A stretch of DNA of 64,000 bases from Bedellia somnulentella (GCA_963576735.1 OY755197.1:2182501-2246500); one strand, 5' to 3'. Positions 11,263 to 22,640 are shown, counted from the first letter of the stretch. The notes: generated by a model not told the origin, from the letters alone. Translations and numbers: made by a program.

Positions 11263-11569
11263 TCTATCCTATTACTTTACAGCTCTAAGTCTTGCCACAC
11301 TAGTCACCTCAGTACCAAACACTTGATCATCGGAAAATGTTTGTGATTCTGTGCTTTTTAGGGCACGTTTAGCCATCGGGGTCGCCTGCTATTGTGGTAG
11401 ACAACAGACCAGCGTGGTGACTACATCCAAATCACCCCATTCTGGGTAGCCTCGAGCCCCTCGTTTGGAGTTGTGAATAATACCAAAACCATCAGAGTAT
11501 ATATATGGACACCCCTTCGTTATGGGTAACGCAAAATTTAATGGTTGATAACGTAAACGTTTGTAAACG

Positions 11570-11723
11570 TAAACTTTCACGCCGTTTATCCCCGAAGGGG
11601 TTGGCAGAGGTACCAATACTTCTGAACTCACATGGCAGCGCCATTTAGTGTCCAGAGAAGGCACCCACGTTTTGCTTGGACAGTGTACTCACGTGATAAG
11701 GGGCAGGTCTATCGCCGTTGTAA
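11570..11723 (-). mobile_element. SINE family B' copy, head missing
   Basis: Same tail and body as family B, but the central block reads CTCACATGGCAGCGCCATTT instead of the usual CATCACGTGACTTTG block. It therefore belongs to the B' subfamily, also seen at 14.8 and 55.7 kb. Confidence 0.75.
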
Positions 11724-12423
11724 ACGTGTAGTGTAAACGATTGATGTTATGAAAATAAGCTATACGCGGTGAAAATGTAAAACTAACCCATTCGTAAAAT
11801 AATTATACATCGTTTGATTTTATATCACAGCTTCTAAACCTTTTCACCGATCTTTATTGTAGCCAGTGCTAAAAAATGTACAACGAATCTCGGTATATCC
11901 GAATTTTCGGATACTTAATTGGCTACATTGTCAACACTATCCGGACCAAATTAGTCCGTAAAATTAATCTACCCCACATCTGGTACAAATCTAGGATAGT
12001 AGTACCGTCAGCTTAGAATAGCATTGTTTAATTTCTTTAGAATTTTGAATTTATTGGGTTTCTGTACTACTTTACTTCTACTTAAGGAGGAGGCATTCAT
12101 TTCATCAAAATTTTTGACTAAATATCCATAAACTAATACACTGATAAATTATTTCAGCAGTTACACCTTTATCTGGTTATAGTTATAGTCTTGAGTATAG
12201 GCAACCAATCGAATTTTTCCATTGCCTCATATAAGTAGATACCGCAGTGCGCTACTTCAAAAATCTTTATAAAGTTACGGAGAAAACTTTTGACGCAATA
12301 CGAATATGACAAGCGGGCGTGAAAATGCCGTCTCACACATATACGCTAAAATGTGCTAACAGACGAGCGAACATGTACGGGAAATATAGCCGTGAGTATA
12401 TGTATGTATGTTATGTATGTATG
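11724..12423. other. Unassigned sequence
   Basis: About 700 bp, AT-rich, without a recognisable gene or repeat. Confidence 0.35.
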
Positions 12424-12506
12424 TTGTTCATAAAAACCTCATGTGGGGATTATAACAACACGATCCCCACTGGTGTCGTAATTTGTCTTTCCTTTATTTC
12501 TTAGTA
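12424..12506. mobile_element. Family D fragment (tail modules of the tRNA-carrying foldback repeat)
   Basis: Contains GTTCATAAAAACCTCATGTG, then ATCCCCACTGGTGTCG and TGTCTTTCCTTTATTTCTTA. These are the outer arm and the tail of family D with the tRNA-like core missing. Confidence 0.5.
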
Positions 12507-12867
12507 GCTGCTTACTTGTTACAAGAGATGCGCAAATTAGTGGTTTCACCGTATAACTGAATACTATTTGTTTTTGACCGAATAATTTGTTTTCATTTTT
12601 CATTGTTACAAAAGTTCTAACACATAAAGTTCTTCACATTTAATCTGCCCCAATGACAAGCAAGGAGAGTGCAGTGCCCTTTGATTGGTGGTCAAATCAT
12701 AAATTTAAATATCAATCTTTTGACTAAACTGACTAGTCAAAGTACTTTTCAAAGAAAACTCTTTTGCCTGACAGGCCAGAAAGCTTGGTTTTCCTGCAGA
12801 AATGTTTCTTATGCTTAATATACACTAAATACTTATTCTGTTTATTATATTATTAGTCGTATTATTA
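12507..12867. other. Unassigned sequence
   Basis: No gene or repeat recognised. Confidence 0.35.
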
Positions 12868-12930
12868 CTCACGGAAAATCAAAAGTTGTTTTCATTATAA
12901 TGTGAAATCGTGAAAATCTTAGAAAATACC
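12868..12930. repeat. Family E fragment
   Basis: Short piece with CGGAAAATCAAAAGTTG and GAAATCGTGAAAATC, as in the copy near 9.5 kb. Confidence 0.45.
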
Positions 12931-13132
12931 ACGGCTATAAATCCCTAGAAGGGGTAGCCAGAGCTAATTAGAATTTCCTTAGCCACTTTTGGAAAGTTGA
13001 GATGGGAAAAGATGGTAAAATAAAGGTTGTTGGTGATGGGTCTCCGACTGCATCGCCCAAAAATCCCTCAACAGTTAGTCACCTCGCAGTCGAATAAATG
13101 GGGTAGTGCTATTCTTAGCCGAAACTACGCAG
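12931..13132 (-). mobile_element. Family A SINE-like repeat, slightly truncated
   Basis: CACGGCTATAAATCCC at the left and a GCCGAAACTACGCAG head at the right. Confidence 0.7.
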
Positions 13133-14433
13133 CAGTATTAATATAACTGATGGTTTCGAGTCGCGAATCCGGCCTGCACCTCTGTATCTTCTAAAATTAT
13201 ATATGTTGTTTATTTATCAAAGTTTACGGTGAGGGAACACATTATGAGGAAATCCACATAAAATAATAAAAATACTTTATTGAGTAGATAAAGCCTAATA
13301 CATGTGAGAGACCACTATTTGTACATATATAGTGTCGGTTCGTACTGAGCGAGGCTATTAGTTAACACATATTTATTTATCTTTAGCACCTATAATAGAC
13401 CTATAGTCGTATTTTTAAACAAAGATAGTAAACTGACAGATTGGATGTTGCCAACTTTTCGTGCTAAAAAAATAGTGCTGAGGTAAGAAATCGTGAAATA
13501 ATCGAAATTATTCGTTCAGTTAGTGAAGTTATGAATTCCTTTACAATAAGTTATTGAATAAGTTGCTTATATTATACTTACTTGTTGCAGCCTATTTTGA
13601 TAATTATATAATTTAAAATTACAGAACAAATAAAACTAAGTAAGCAGATTTACCGATAATAATTCTTTATTCGGAGTCAGATTCCACAAAATCAGATGTA
13701 CTGTCTTCATCATCACACACATTAATTAAAAATCTATCTCCGATATCATCTATCCGCCGGTCGAGATAGCTCATTTTTCTTCTTCTTTCATAATATGTGC
13801 AATGCACTTTCTCCATTTTTCCGGAGTAACCTCAAGCAGACCTACTTCAAAGAGGTTTTTGACATATTTTAATTTAAAAGATTTATTATTCTCTGCTACA
13901 TAGCCCTTCACTTGCGCCCAAACCAACTCAATAGGGTTGAGCTCACAAAATGGTAAGGCGGCAGGCGAAGAACGGTGATTCTGTGCGCCGCCGCCATCTC
14001 ATCGACGGCATATTTTTCTGGGAACTTTATTTTATTTTGGTTTACAAACTCCATCAGATATGCTTTGATCATTTCCGGGTGAAATGAAATTTCTTTGTTT
14101 CGCAGCCACTCCTGGATTCTGAGTTTTGTCCACGACATTTTCGGAACCACTTTTACCTTCCTTGAGTGGTAGGGGGCGTTATCCATGACAACAATTGAGT
14201 TTGGTTTTAATTTTGACAAAATACTCCTAAACCAATTTTCAAAGCACTTCGCATTCATTTCTTGATGGTAATCTTCTTTACCCGTTTTCGCTTCGAACAC
14301 GAGTAGACCGTCTTGTATAAATCCATCTACCCCGCCTATATGGCTAATGATAAGACTTTTACCCTTGCCAGAAGGAATTTTGAGACCTGTGCTTAAGGCG
14401 CCGTTGGTTCAGCGAAAAATATCATCTGAGGGG

Positions 14434-14461
14434 GCGCTTCCCCGCGGGCGCGGGGAAGCGC
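14434..14461. other. Perfect GC-rich hairpin
   Basis: A 12-bp perfect stem (GCGCTTCCCCGC with its complement) with a GGGC loop, in an otherwise AT-rich region. It lies beside the third transposase part. Role unknown. Confidence 0.6.
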
Positions 14462-14528
14462 CTACGCGCCGATCGAGCGGCCGTCTCCTCGACGCGACGC
14501 AGTGCGCGCGTTTTAAAAACATACAGTA

Positions 14529-14690
14529 GGGTAAGCAATACAGTTATTGTCAACTCGACAGTTTTAGCCACTCGCAAATATTTTCTATGGTATGGGTTCG
14601 GACATTTGTTTATGATTATTTACATTTTCTTTCTAAAATATTTACGAATGGTTATAGCAGTCAGGGTGACGAAAACTGTATCGCTTACCC
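14529..14690. mobile_element. Short TA-inserting MITE
   Basis: 162 bp with inverted ends GGGTAAGCAATACAGTT / AACTGTATCGCTTACCC, flanked by TA on both sides, as expected for a non-autonomous Tc1/mariner-type element. It sits inside the broken transposon. Confidence 0.75.
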
Positions 14691-14756
14691 TAGGTTATCA
14701 ATTTCAAAAATAGTTTCTACCATGGCCGTTTACAATATAAAATATAACATAACATA

Positions 14757-15113
14757 AACATAAACGTTCACGCCGTTTATCCCCGAAGGGGTTGGCAGAG
14801 GTACCAAATACTTCTGAACTCTCATGGCAGCGCCATTTAGTGTCCAGAGAAGGTACCCCCTTTTTGCTTAGACAGTGTACTCACGTGATAGGGGGCAGGC
14901 CTATCGCCGTTTTGTACGAATACACTGTCACATGACTAAGTACAACTCAGCCATGTGGGTTTCCTCACGATGTTTTCCCTCACCGTTAACAACCATGATA
15001 AATTAACCACACATATGACTTTAGAAAAGACAAATTGGTGTAGGCCCGACCTAGGATTCGAACTCACGCCCTTCTGTTTTCGGGCGGGTGTTCTACCCAC
15101 TGGACTATCATGT
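14757..15113 (-). mobile_element. SINE family B', full length with tRNA-like head
   Basis: The tail and body are as in family B. The central block is the B' version (CATGGCAGCGCCATTTAGTG). The minus-strand head holds a box A-like TAGTCCAGTGGGT and a box B-like GTTCGAATCC. Confidence 0.8.
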
Positions 15114-15202
15114 CGTCGTCGTATAAAATATAATGATACGATAGATTTGTCTACCCCTGTCAGTTTAACAAAATTATTACAGTGATAATTTTATAACTTT
15201 TG

Positions 15203-15445
15203 TCGTGTCGTGTCGGCTTAGAATAACACTACCCCATTTCTACCCGTGATCGTAAGAGGCGACTAAGGGTATAGGGGCTTTTTAAGTGATTTTTGAGGCG
15301 ATGTGGTTGGAGAACCGTCACCGAAATCATATATTATTACCATCTTTTCCCAAATCAACTTCCAAAAGTGGCTAAGGAATTTCTCATTCCAAAGCCCTGG
15401 CTATCCCGTTAAGGGATTTATAGCCGTGAGTATACGTACGTATAT
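15203..15445 (+). mobile_element. Family A SINE-like repeat
   Basis: GTGTCGGCTTAGAATAACAC head on the plus strand, ending GCCGTGAGTATACGTACG. Confidence 0.8.
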
Positions 15446-15604
15446 AATTTTCAGTTTACACCTGTAACTATTTAATATTATTAATTGAAATGAGAAGTTA
15501 CTTTAACGGTTTTGTTCTTTTTCCCATTCCTAATAAATTAAACAATAAAATATAAAAATGAGTGCAATCTATGAATTGAATGAATTATTTTATATTTGCT
15601 AATG

Positions 15605-15800
15605 CTAACCGTACGCACGGTCACTCTCACGCCTACATTGACGCGCATCGTATACAGATAGGTCACTCGCACGCTAACGGCGCCGCACGCGCGTAAATTG
15701 TAAGATCTGAAACACAAGGCGCGCGCGACACAGGTCCATCCTCTAAAGCAGCTCGCCGAGCACTGAGCGGGCGGCGGGCGGCGCTCGGGCACGAGTAGGA
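15605..15800. other. GC-rich patch of unknown origin
   Basis: An isolated GC-rich stretch (for example GGCGGCGGGCGGCGCTCGGG near 15770) in the presumed second intron of the dead transposase. The open frames crossing it are not recognisable proteins. It may be a captured or inserted fragment. Confidence 0.4.
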
Positions 15801-16218
15801 CTGCGAATATCGATGTTTTTAAAATATTTGTTTTATTGAATTTATTAAAAAAGAAAACTAATCGCCAATTATTATTAGAAATACAAATGCTCAAATTATG
15901 ATGCAAGTTATATGTAAGTAGGTAAAGTAAATAAAATATAAAACCATTTTAAAGAGTGTAATTAGAGGTATGTTGGCGATTTTTTTCTATCGAGCGAAAA
16001 TGTATTAATCATGTTTCGAATCGCCAATTTTACAGCAGAAAAGCCTCAAGATTTTAATGTATTTTTTTCAAAACCATATTGTTATAAACATACGCATTAT
16101 AATGTTTCAAAAACTCTGTTCGCTGCACTAACGGCACCTTAATCCATCCAAGAAAGCTTGACGGGATGATTGAATAGTGCAATCTACCCAAGCTTTTTTC
16201 GCCGTATGACCTGAATCA

Positions 16219-16219
16219 A

Positions 16220-16268
<49 letters not shown>
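16219..16268. repeat. (TA)n microsatellite
   Basis: An almost pure TA run of about 50 bp. Confidence 0.95.
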
Positions 16269-16872
16269 TTTAATACTATATAGTTACTCACATGATGACA
16301 CTCACGTGACCCATATAAAAGAATAAATAATTGTTTTTACCTTCATTTACCCTGGTCTCATCTTGGTAATAAATTTCCCTTCCCTCTTTTCTATATTCTC
16401 CGATTTTTTGTAGGTAACTGTGACGCCATAACACGATTTCCGGCTTGTCGATGAATATACTCTTCCTTCTCTTTGAGATATAATTGAGATTAAGGTGTTT
16501 TAAAATTTTCCTCATTGTTCACCAGGAGAAGTTTGGCAATCAGGATCAGGATTCAGGATCATCATTGACTGCCTTGAGAACCTTTAAATAAAACATGGGT
16601 GATACTTGTAGGAATAATATTTACTAAAACTTAGGGATATTTTCAAAATGACAAGTAATAAGTACCTACTATACATGGTAAGTGATGATGAGGTAAAACT
16701 AAAAGAAATTTATCATCGACGTTAATATATCTATCACTCATATCACCTTACAATACACCTACCTTAACATAGGTACATACCTTATCAACTGTAGGTGGTT
16801 CATTATTGTAAAAAAAAATATGCACTTTTCTTCGAATGACCGAAAACGTGAAGTCGTCCAACTTCTCTTTAA

Positions 16873-17125
16873 GGGCCGGCGCTGACTGCCGGCATGGCAT
16901 GGCAAAGGATTTCGGTACAGATATAGCATTTTTAATCTTATTACCATGCGTATAGAATTCATTTTGACACAACGATGCCGAGGGAGGCCGCGGTAGGACA
17001 GAACGTCGGCATCGTTGTGTCTAAATAAAGTAAAATGAATTCTATACTCATGGTAATAAGATCAAAAATGCTATATCTGTACCGAAATCCTTTGCCATGC
17101 CATGCCGGCAGTCAGCGCCGGCCCA
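16873..17125. mobile_element. PIF/Harbinger-like hairpin MITE
   Basis: About 253 bp forming a nearly perfect hairpin. The arms start GGGCCGGCGCTGACTGCCGG and pair for about 115 bp around a short loop near 16990-17005. It is flanked by TAA on both sides (16870-16872, 17126-17128). A 3-bp TWA target duplication and GGGCC-like ends fit PIF/Harbinger. It interrupts the N-terminal transposase segment. Confidence 0.75.
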
Positions 17126-18160
17126 TAATGATCGTTTCGGTCCAGGTTACTCAGGAGATTTCAAATCTACATTTTCTTTGTTTTGTTTTATTCTGTATAC
17201 GGAGACCTTGCTGATTCCCAAGATTTCAGCAGTCTTTTTTACACAATTTTCAACGTTAGGCGATTCAGTTGGGACGAGCAACTTCAATTCATCATTTAAT
17301 ACATATTTGTATGTATTTCGTATCATCAATTTTTCAGTTACACTGAAAGATGTATGTGGTCTCTTCTTTAAAGATAAAAAACACATCTTTTGATGTGCTT
17401 GGTTGTTCATTAGGATCCATCGCGCACAGGTGTTATAAAAATAACACTAACAACAAAAAACGTAAAAGGATTATAACTAAATACTCGTAAGAGAATTAAT
17501 GAACTTATTTCTATCTAAGAAATAAAAAGGCACGACTTTACTTGCTTGGTTGTATTTACGAAAATATATAAAAATAATTTATTTACATTTGACATTACAT
17601 TGCCATCGACAAATAGTAATAATATAGCTCAGTTTATTCGTTCGATTATTCGATTAAATAATTTTCTCACTACGGTTGATAAGTTGGCAACATTATTTTA
17701 GGATTTGACATATCGACCTGTCAGTTTACTATCTTTGTTTAAAAATACTATTATAGATCTGTGCTATAGGTACTAAGTAATAATTACAAAGTGACAAAAT
17801 GCCAATATGGATCGAATAACAGAGTACATGAAATCAGCTTGGTCAGCTCTATGAGATGAGCGTGAAAAGGCTTAACATATGTTTTTTTAAATTTACAATC
17901 TTACAGACCTAGACTATGACTAATTAATATGAAAATGCATGACTTATTGTTTCCGGAATTTTACAAACTTAGGTCTATAGTTTAATATCTAAATACACAT
18001 GAACACACAATGAAAATCAGATTTAGAATTATGCTAAAAGAAATATTAATGAAAAGTGGTTACAAAATGCATACTAGTTATTTAAATCAGTACTATAACA
18101 ATTTATAATTATGTAATTTAAGTATAATGTAAAGTGCCAATAAGTAGTTAAGCTAAATAA

Positions 18161-18174
18161 GGGGGGGGGGGGGG
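18161..18174. repeat. G14 homopolymer run
   Basis: Fourteen G on the plus strand, directly after the stop codon of LINE-1 ORF2. Confidence 0.9.
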
Positions 18175-21122
18175 TCATTTTTGTGGATGGAGAAGCAGTT
18201 CAGTGTTGTCATAAGTTAGTGACTTTAACCATATGGATGCATATTTTTTGCATTCATAAGCATTTAAATGGAGTATGGGAGATGGAATAGAATTGTTGAT
18301 TATATTGTAGAGGAAGGGGCCAAGAAAGCAAAAAAAGCGGTTACTAAAAGAAGTTTTTAAATTAATCGTCGGGATCGATATTCTATTGCGTTTACTTATC
18401 GTTGAATTGGGACTGATAATTGAGTGTTGCCTTAGAATAGTATTTAGTATAAAAAGTTGGCGGACGGTTAGCAGATCCCATTCAGTATACAAGGCTCTAG
18501 TTGAGTAGAGACGAGGTTTGAAAGAGCTTACCTTCAGTAAAGCTCTTTGAGCTCTCTCAAGGCCAATAATATGTGACTTGGCGGCACCACCCCAAGAAGT
18601 AACGCAGTATGTTAAAAGTGATTGACATAAGGCAAGATAAATCATTTTAAGGAGCTCCTTGTCCGATATATGACGCAACTTTTTGAAGATGAAGATAAGC
18701 TTCCGCACTCTGTTTGAAAGTTGTTCAATATGCTGTTGGAAGTTGAGTTTGCTATCAATGATTATGCCCAAATATCTCGTATATTCAACTCGTTGAATAA
18801 CAGGACATGGGCACTGCCTTGGTCTATCTGAGTGTGAACAGTCAATTGCTAGAACTAAATCTGGAGAGGGAAGTGATCTATTTGTTATAGCAAACGTAGT
18901 GTATACGGTTTTTTTTACATTTAAAGCTAATAAATTTTGTCTTAACCATAAACAGACACTGTTTAATCCTGATTCAGCCCTTTCAAACACTTCATTCCAT
19001 GTGTCACCGGTAAATGTAAGTGCAGTATCATCTGCGAAGGATATTATTCGACAGCTATCTAAGTGCAAGTTACATAAATCATTGACATATATAAGAAACA
19101 ATGTCGGGCCAAGCAAGCTGCCTTGCGGAATTCCGTAGTTGATGGGTGTTTCAGAACTTATAATTCCTTCAATTTTTACAGATTGGGTTCTTTCGCTCAG
19201 ATAATTAGCAAATAGTTCAAGCTGGTTGTCCCGTATACCTAGCTTATCCATTTTTTCTAATAGAAAAGGTGACCATGTGGTATCAAATGCTTTGGCTATG
19301 TCCATAAAAACTGTTAGGCACTTTTTACTTTTGTCAAGTGTGAGAGCTATGAGATTTGTAAGTTCATGAACCGCATCAGTGCACGATCTCCCACTTCGAA
19401 AACCAAACTGGTTTTGGGATAGAAGTTTTTTATCCTCTAGGTAACGATTTAATTGTTGTAGAATGAGACGTTCGAGTAACTTGGACAATGCTGGAAGAAC
19501 TGATATGGGCCTATAATTATTTACACAAGAAGGATCACCGGATTTAAACACCGGATGAACCACTGCTTTTTTGAAATAAGTTGGGAATTTACCTGTCTTG
19601 AAACATAGATTAAAAATATGCGTAAGGGGTTTGATAAATAGATACTTTTTAGTTTTTATAAGGCTGGCCGATATGCCATCCCAACCGACTGCACAATCAA
19701 TGCGTAGGGAATTTACGACACGTTCCACTTCATCTTGATCAGTGGGAAGCAAGACGAAGGAAGAAGAAGGTTGATACGAACTCGAGCGGGGCAAATTAGA
19801 TGTTCTGTTTCCAGACTGCTGATTTTGAAGTTTTTCCGCTAATTCTTTACCGATGTTAGCAAAATAATGGTTTACAAAATCTACTGACTCAGCTTTTGAA
19901 GCACCGATATTTAATAATTTTTTGGCTCCAGATTTGTCCTTCTTTAAACCTGTTACATCTTTAATCACCTCCCACAGTTTTTTGTTATTCGATTTTGCAA
20001 CGGACAACTCTGTCCTTTCAAAGGATGCCTTTACCTTTTTTAACAAATTGTTGCAGAAGTTTCGGTACCTTTTAAAAGTAATGGAAAGGATAGTGTTCAT
20101 CGGCTCCTTTTTCAACTTTTTGTGCATATTGTCTCTATTACGGATACACTTAAGAAGACCTGGGGTGATCCAAGGTTTTATTGGTCGTAATCTGCGACTT
20201 AGAATAATTTTTTTGGAATGATCGGCTATTAGGGATCTAATTGGGTCCACTAAAAGGGTGGTAGCAGTGTTAGGGTCATCGGAGAGAAATATTTGTTCAA
20301 AATTTAGTGATTCTATTCTTTTAAACAGTCCCGTATAGTCAACTTTTGTGTAATATTTTGATGGAGAATTTGATTTTGTTACAGCCATTGCTAGAAAGAC
20401 AGAGTCGTGATCAGTTACACATGAGTTCATTACAAGAGTTTTTGAAGGGTAGTTAGATTTAATAATAACGTGATCAAGACAAGTCTTCTTATGGGTTGGA
20501 AAAGTGTGGGCAGGGAGAAGGCCATGCGATGCTAACATATTGAGATATTCATTGGCGATTACTGAAAGGGGGCTGCTAGGTTCTATGTTAATATTAATAT
20601 CACCTAATATAATTATAGTCGGGTAATGTTTAAGATTAGTAAGAATATTGTCCAAGGACTCAACAAAATTATGCGGATCGTGAAAGCACCATGGGCGATA
20701 TATTGCCAATAAGGCTGTGTCAGTATTTAGTTTAATTAGTAGACAACTAGCTTCTTGCACATTGGCGTCCTCGACCTTACAATTCTGAATTATATCTCTT
20801 ATAAATACTGTAACGCCATCACTTTTATTAATCGGATGTGCAGATGAGAATGAGTTGTATCCTGCTATTGAGGGTATAGATGGGTTTAACGGAAGCCAAC
20901 TCTCTGGTAGGACAATTATATCGGGTGGTATTTTTATTCGATACAGTAGAGTTTGAAGACCAGAAAGGTTGGCAGACAGGCTACGTATATTTTGTAACAG
21001 AAATTTGAAATACTTGTCTGGTCTTTTAATATAAGTGGTACAGTCTTCAGGATCACAATTATAGGGCTCAGATATCGAAATGGAGTCAATATTTAAAAAT
21101 GTATCCTTTTGGGAATCGAATT
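18175..21122 (-). CDS. LINE-1 ORF2: endonuclease and reverse transcriptase
   Basis: The frame is open for about 980 codons from the TGA upstream of 21122 to the TGA at 18177-18175. No ATG is seen at the start of the homologous part, so initiation is unclear (reinitiation or a lost ATG). An APE-type endonuclease comes first: LLQNIRSL (Asn), LPESWL (Glu), IILGDININ (Asp), TCLDHVIIKS (Asp-His). The reverse transcriptase follows: VVHPVFKSGDPS, NYRPISVLPALSKLLERLI, FMDIAKAFDTTW, GIPQGSLLGPTLFL and the catalytic FADD. No Cys-rich C-terminal motif is visible. The protein would nick target DNA and prime cDNA synthesis there. Right after the stop is a run of 14 C on this strand. The element looks potentially competent. 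Confidence 0.9.
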
Positions 21123-21422
21123 TTCAATTTTAAATTTAGTAGCATCAATGTGGGAGTGGTTAACGAATTTATATAGTAACAGATTAGAGAGGTAGAGAAA
21201 AAACGAACTTATTGGCACAGTATACATTACGGGCACAAGGTAATTATAACTAGAGATGATACAAAAAGTTTTAGTAGCATATATTATACGTAAATTGTAA
21301 ACAAAAATTAACAATAAAATCCAATAACCTAAACAATAACAATATCTGTAGGGTAGAAAGCAAATAGTCCAGTTGATGTGAAATACATATATCGAAAGAT
21401 ATTGGCCTAGTCTAGCTACTAG

Positions 21423-22328
21423 TCATTGAGAGCTCTTCGTTTCATTAACTAGGGTGTCCTCCGACACATTAATAACCGGACTTCCCTCCTCCTTACGTAG
21501 CAAAACTCGTCCATTTGAAGTCCAACAGTAGCGGAAGAGACCATCCTTAACCAGCTGACGCGCTCTATTATATAACTGTCGATTCTTCGGGGTGAGATGC
21601 TCTGCTATATAAATTGTTTGAGTCGGATCCGCACAACCAATTGCTCTAGTGTTAAGTTTATTTGTTTTATTCACTATGTTATAATTACGAAGAGCTTTTA
21701 TTACTTTGTTCTTATAAATTGTGGTAGCAAATGTTACAACGATAGGCTTATTCGATGATTTTGTATTTATGCGACGAATATCTTGGATGATAAGTGGATG
21801 GATTTCCAGGGACAGTGTTTGCAGCAAAGAATTCATTACATTAAGTAGGTCGTCTTGAGTCTCCTGCTTATTGAAAGGAATATTTCTAATAACGAGTTTA
21901 TTTAAGTTTTTTTCGATATTTAACTCCTCAACCGTTTTTTCCATATCATAGACACATTTTTCTATAGTAATAGATTTTTTATCCAGGTTGGACAATTTAA
22001 GAGTCATATCTTCAAACTGAAGCGATAGAAACTCGACAGATTTTTCGATTTCCATATTAGTTTTATGTATATTATCTACCTGCGCTTTGAGTTCATTGAT
22101 TGAAGATTTTATTTCGCTTAATTGGGCATCCTGATCTGATTTCCAAGACGATAGTAGGGTCTTAATTTCCTCCATAAAGTTGTTCATGGAAGTATCAACC
22201 TCACCAGATCCAGTGCGACCCCGCTTTGTCGGATTCCTCGTTTGTTTGAAGTCATTGTTATCTGAGGTGTTCAGATTGGGTACGGAGCCGAATTGGTGAG
22301 ATGGAGTTGGTGGAGGTGTGCGTTTCAT
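21423..22328 (-). CDS. LINE-1 ORF1: RNA-binding protein with an FP-type C-terminus
   Basis: 301 residues from the ATG at 22328. The N-terminus is low-complexity (KRTPPPTPS). Residues about 50-140 form a heptad-rich coiled coil (SSINELKAQVDNIHK, LSLQFEDMTLKLSNLDK). After LVIRNIPFNK comes a C-terminal domain with TIYIAEHLTPKNRQLYNRAR and YCWTSNGRVLLRK. This C-terminal pattern is the one shared by insect LINE ORF1 proteins and the baculovirus FP protein family. It would coat LINE RNA as a multimer. ORF2 follows about 300 bp downstream on the same strand. Confidence 0.85.
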   Translation of the reverse strand: MKRTPPPTPSHQFGSVPNLNTSDNNDFKQTRNPTKRGRTGSGEVDTSMNNFMEEIKTLLSSWKSDQDAQLSEIKSSINELKAQVDNIHKTNMEIEKSVEFLSLQFEDMTLKLSNLDKKSITIEKCVYDMEKTVEELNIEKNLNKLVIRNIPFNKQETQDDLLNVMNSLLQTLSLEIHPLIIQDIRRINTKSSNKPIVVTFATTIYKNKVIKALRNYNIVNKTNKLNTRAIGCADPTQTIYIAEHLTPKNRQLYNRARQLVKDGLFRYCWTSNGRVLLRKEEGSPVINVSEDTLVNETKSSQ

Positions 22329-22384
22329 GGTTTCAAGAAAATAATAATAAGCAAAAGCAAAAAAATCAACAAAAAGATATCTAA

Positions 22385-22460
22385 GTTACTTCGGGTTTTG
22401 AACTCTAGTATGCTGGGCTAAAGCAGCATGCGTTTCCACTGAGCCAATGCGGTTACTCGA
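22385..22460 (-). promoter_or_regulatory. tRNA-like box A/box B pair upstream of LINE-1 ORF1
   Basis: On the element's sense strand TTGGCTCAGTGGAAACGC is followed about 35 bases later by GAGTTCAAAACCCG. These resemble polymerase III box A and box B, but no full cloverleaf can be drawn. It may be a tRNA-like SINE remnant fused to the 5' region or chance. Confidence 0.3.
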
Positions 22461-22640
22461 ACAAGCGCGAAATAGGCATATAGTATTACGGAATGGGTTT
22501 AAGTTAGTTGCGTTGCTCGGTGTGAATCAGCATCTACTGATGACTCACCGGGTGTCGACGGGGGTGAGGTAATGCTGTCCGCTGCTCGGTGAGGTGAGGG
22601 GCGCTGCTGCCGCTGCTTTTTGCGGTGAAGGGCGCTTAAG

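Larger units (their letters stand above)
13667..17410 (-). pseudogene. Tc1/mariner-type transposase, broken
   Basis: Transposase pieces read in order on the minus strand. A DNA-binding N-terminus (17410-17147) includes KKTAEILGISKVSVYRI and ends in a stop. A linker with LDDFTFSVIRRKVHIFF (about 16855-16784) ends at a GTATGT donor. A second part, resuming near 16588 after TTTAAAG, reads VLKAVNDDPE and then hits a local duplication with two stops before NLNYISKRRKSIF and the first catalytic motif YQDETRVNEG. A third part (about 14380-13771) carries GLKIPSGKGK, the second catalytic Asp in VVMDNAPYH and RLPPYH. A 2-base insertion near 13969 then shifts the frame before the expected third catalytic acidic residue. 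About 15 residues between the second and third parts were not found. Clearly non-functional. Confidence 0.85.
13386..17773 (-). mobile_element. Tc1/mariner (IS630-type) DNA transposon, inactivated and invaded by other repeats
   Basis: Inverted termini: GCACCTATAATAGACC at the left and, read on the minus strand, GTACCTATAGCACAGATC at the right. The match continues through a shared GTATTTTTAAAC ... GTAAACTGACAG block. Each end is flanked by TA (13384-13385, 17774-17775), the target of this superfamily. The 4.4-kb length is inflated by nested elements: a TA-type MITE, a SINE B', a family A copy, a GC-rich patch and a PIF-like hairpin. Confidence 0.85.
17774..22640 (-). mobile_element. LINE-1: near full-length non-LTR retrotransposon
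   Basis: Contains a 5' region, ORF1, ORF2 and a 3' untranslated region in the right order on the minus strand. The 3' end abuts the outer end of the dead mariner element. The exact borders and a target duplication could not be fixed. ORF1 and ORF2 types suggest the CR1/L2/Jockey assemblage; the clade is unresolved. Confidence 0.8.

Noticed and set aside
15538..15906. 122-codon minus-strand ORF through the GC-rich patch
   Set aside because: No domain recognised, and it lies in the presumed intron of a dead transposase.
16748..16972. 74-codon ORF read as an independent gene
   Set aside because: It is a chimera of the PIF-like hairpin and a transposase segment followed by intron sequence.
21093..21314. 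73-codon ORF between LINE-1 ORF1 and ORF2
   Set aside because: Hydrophobic AT-rich frame with no LINE domain; overlaps the start of ORF2 in another frame.
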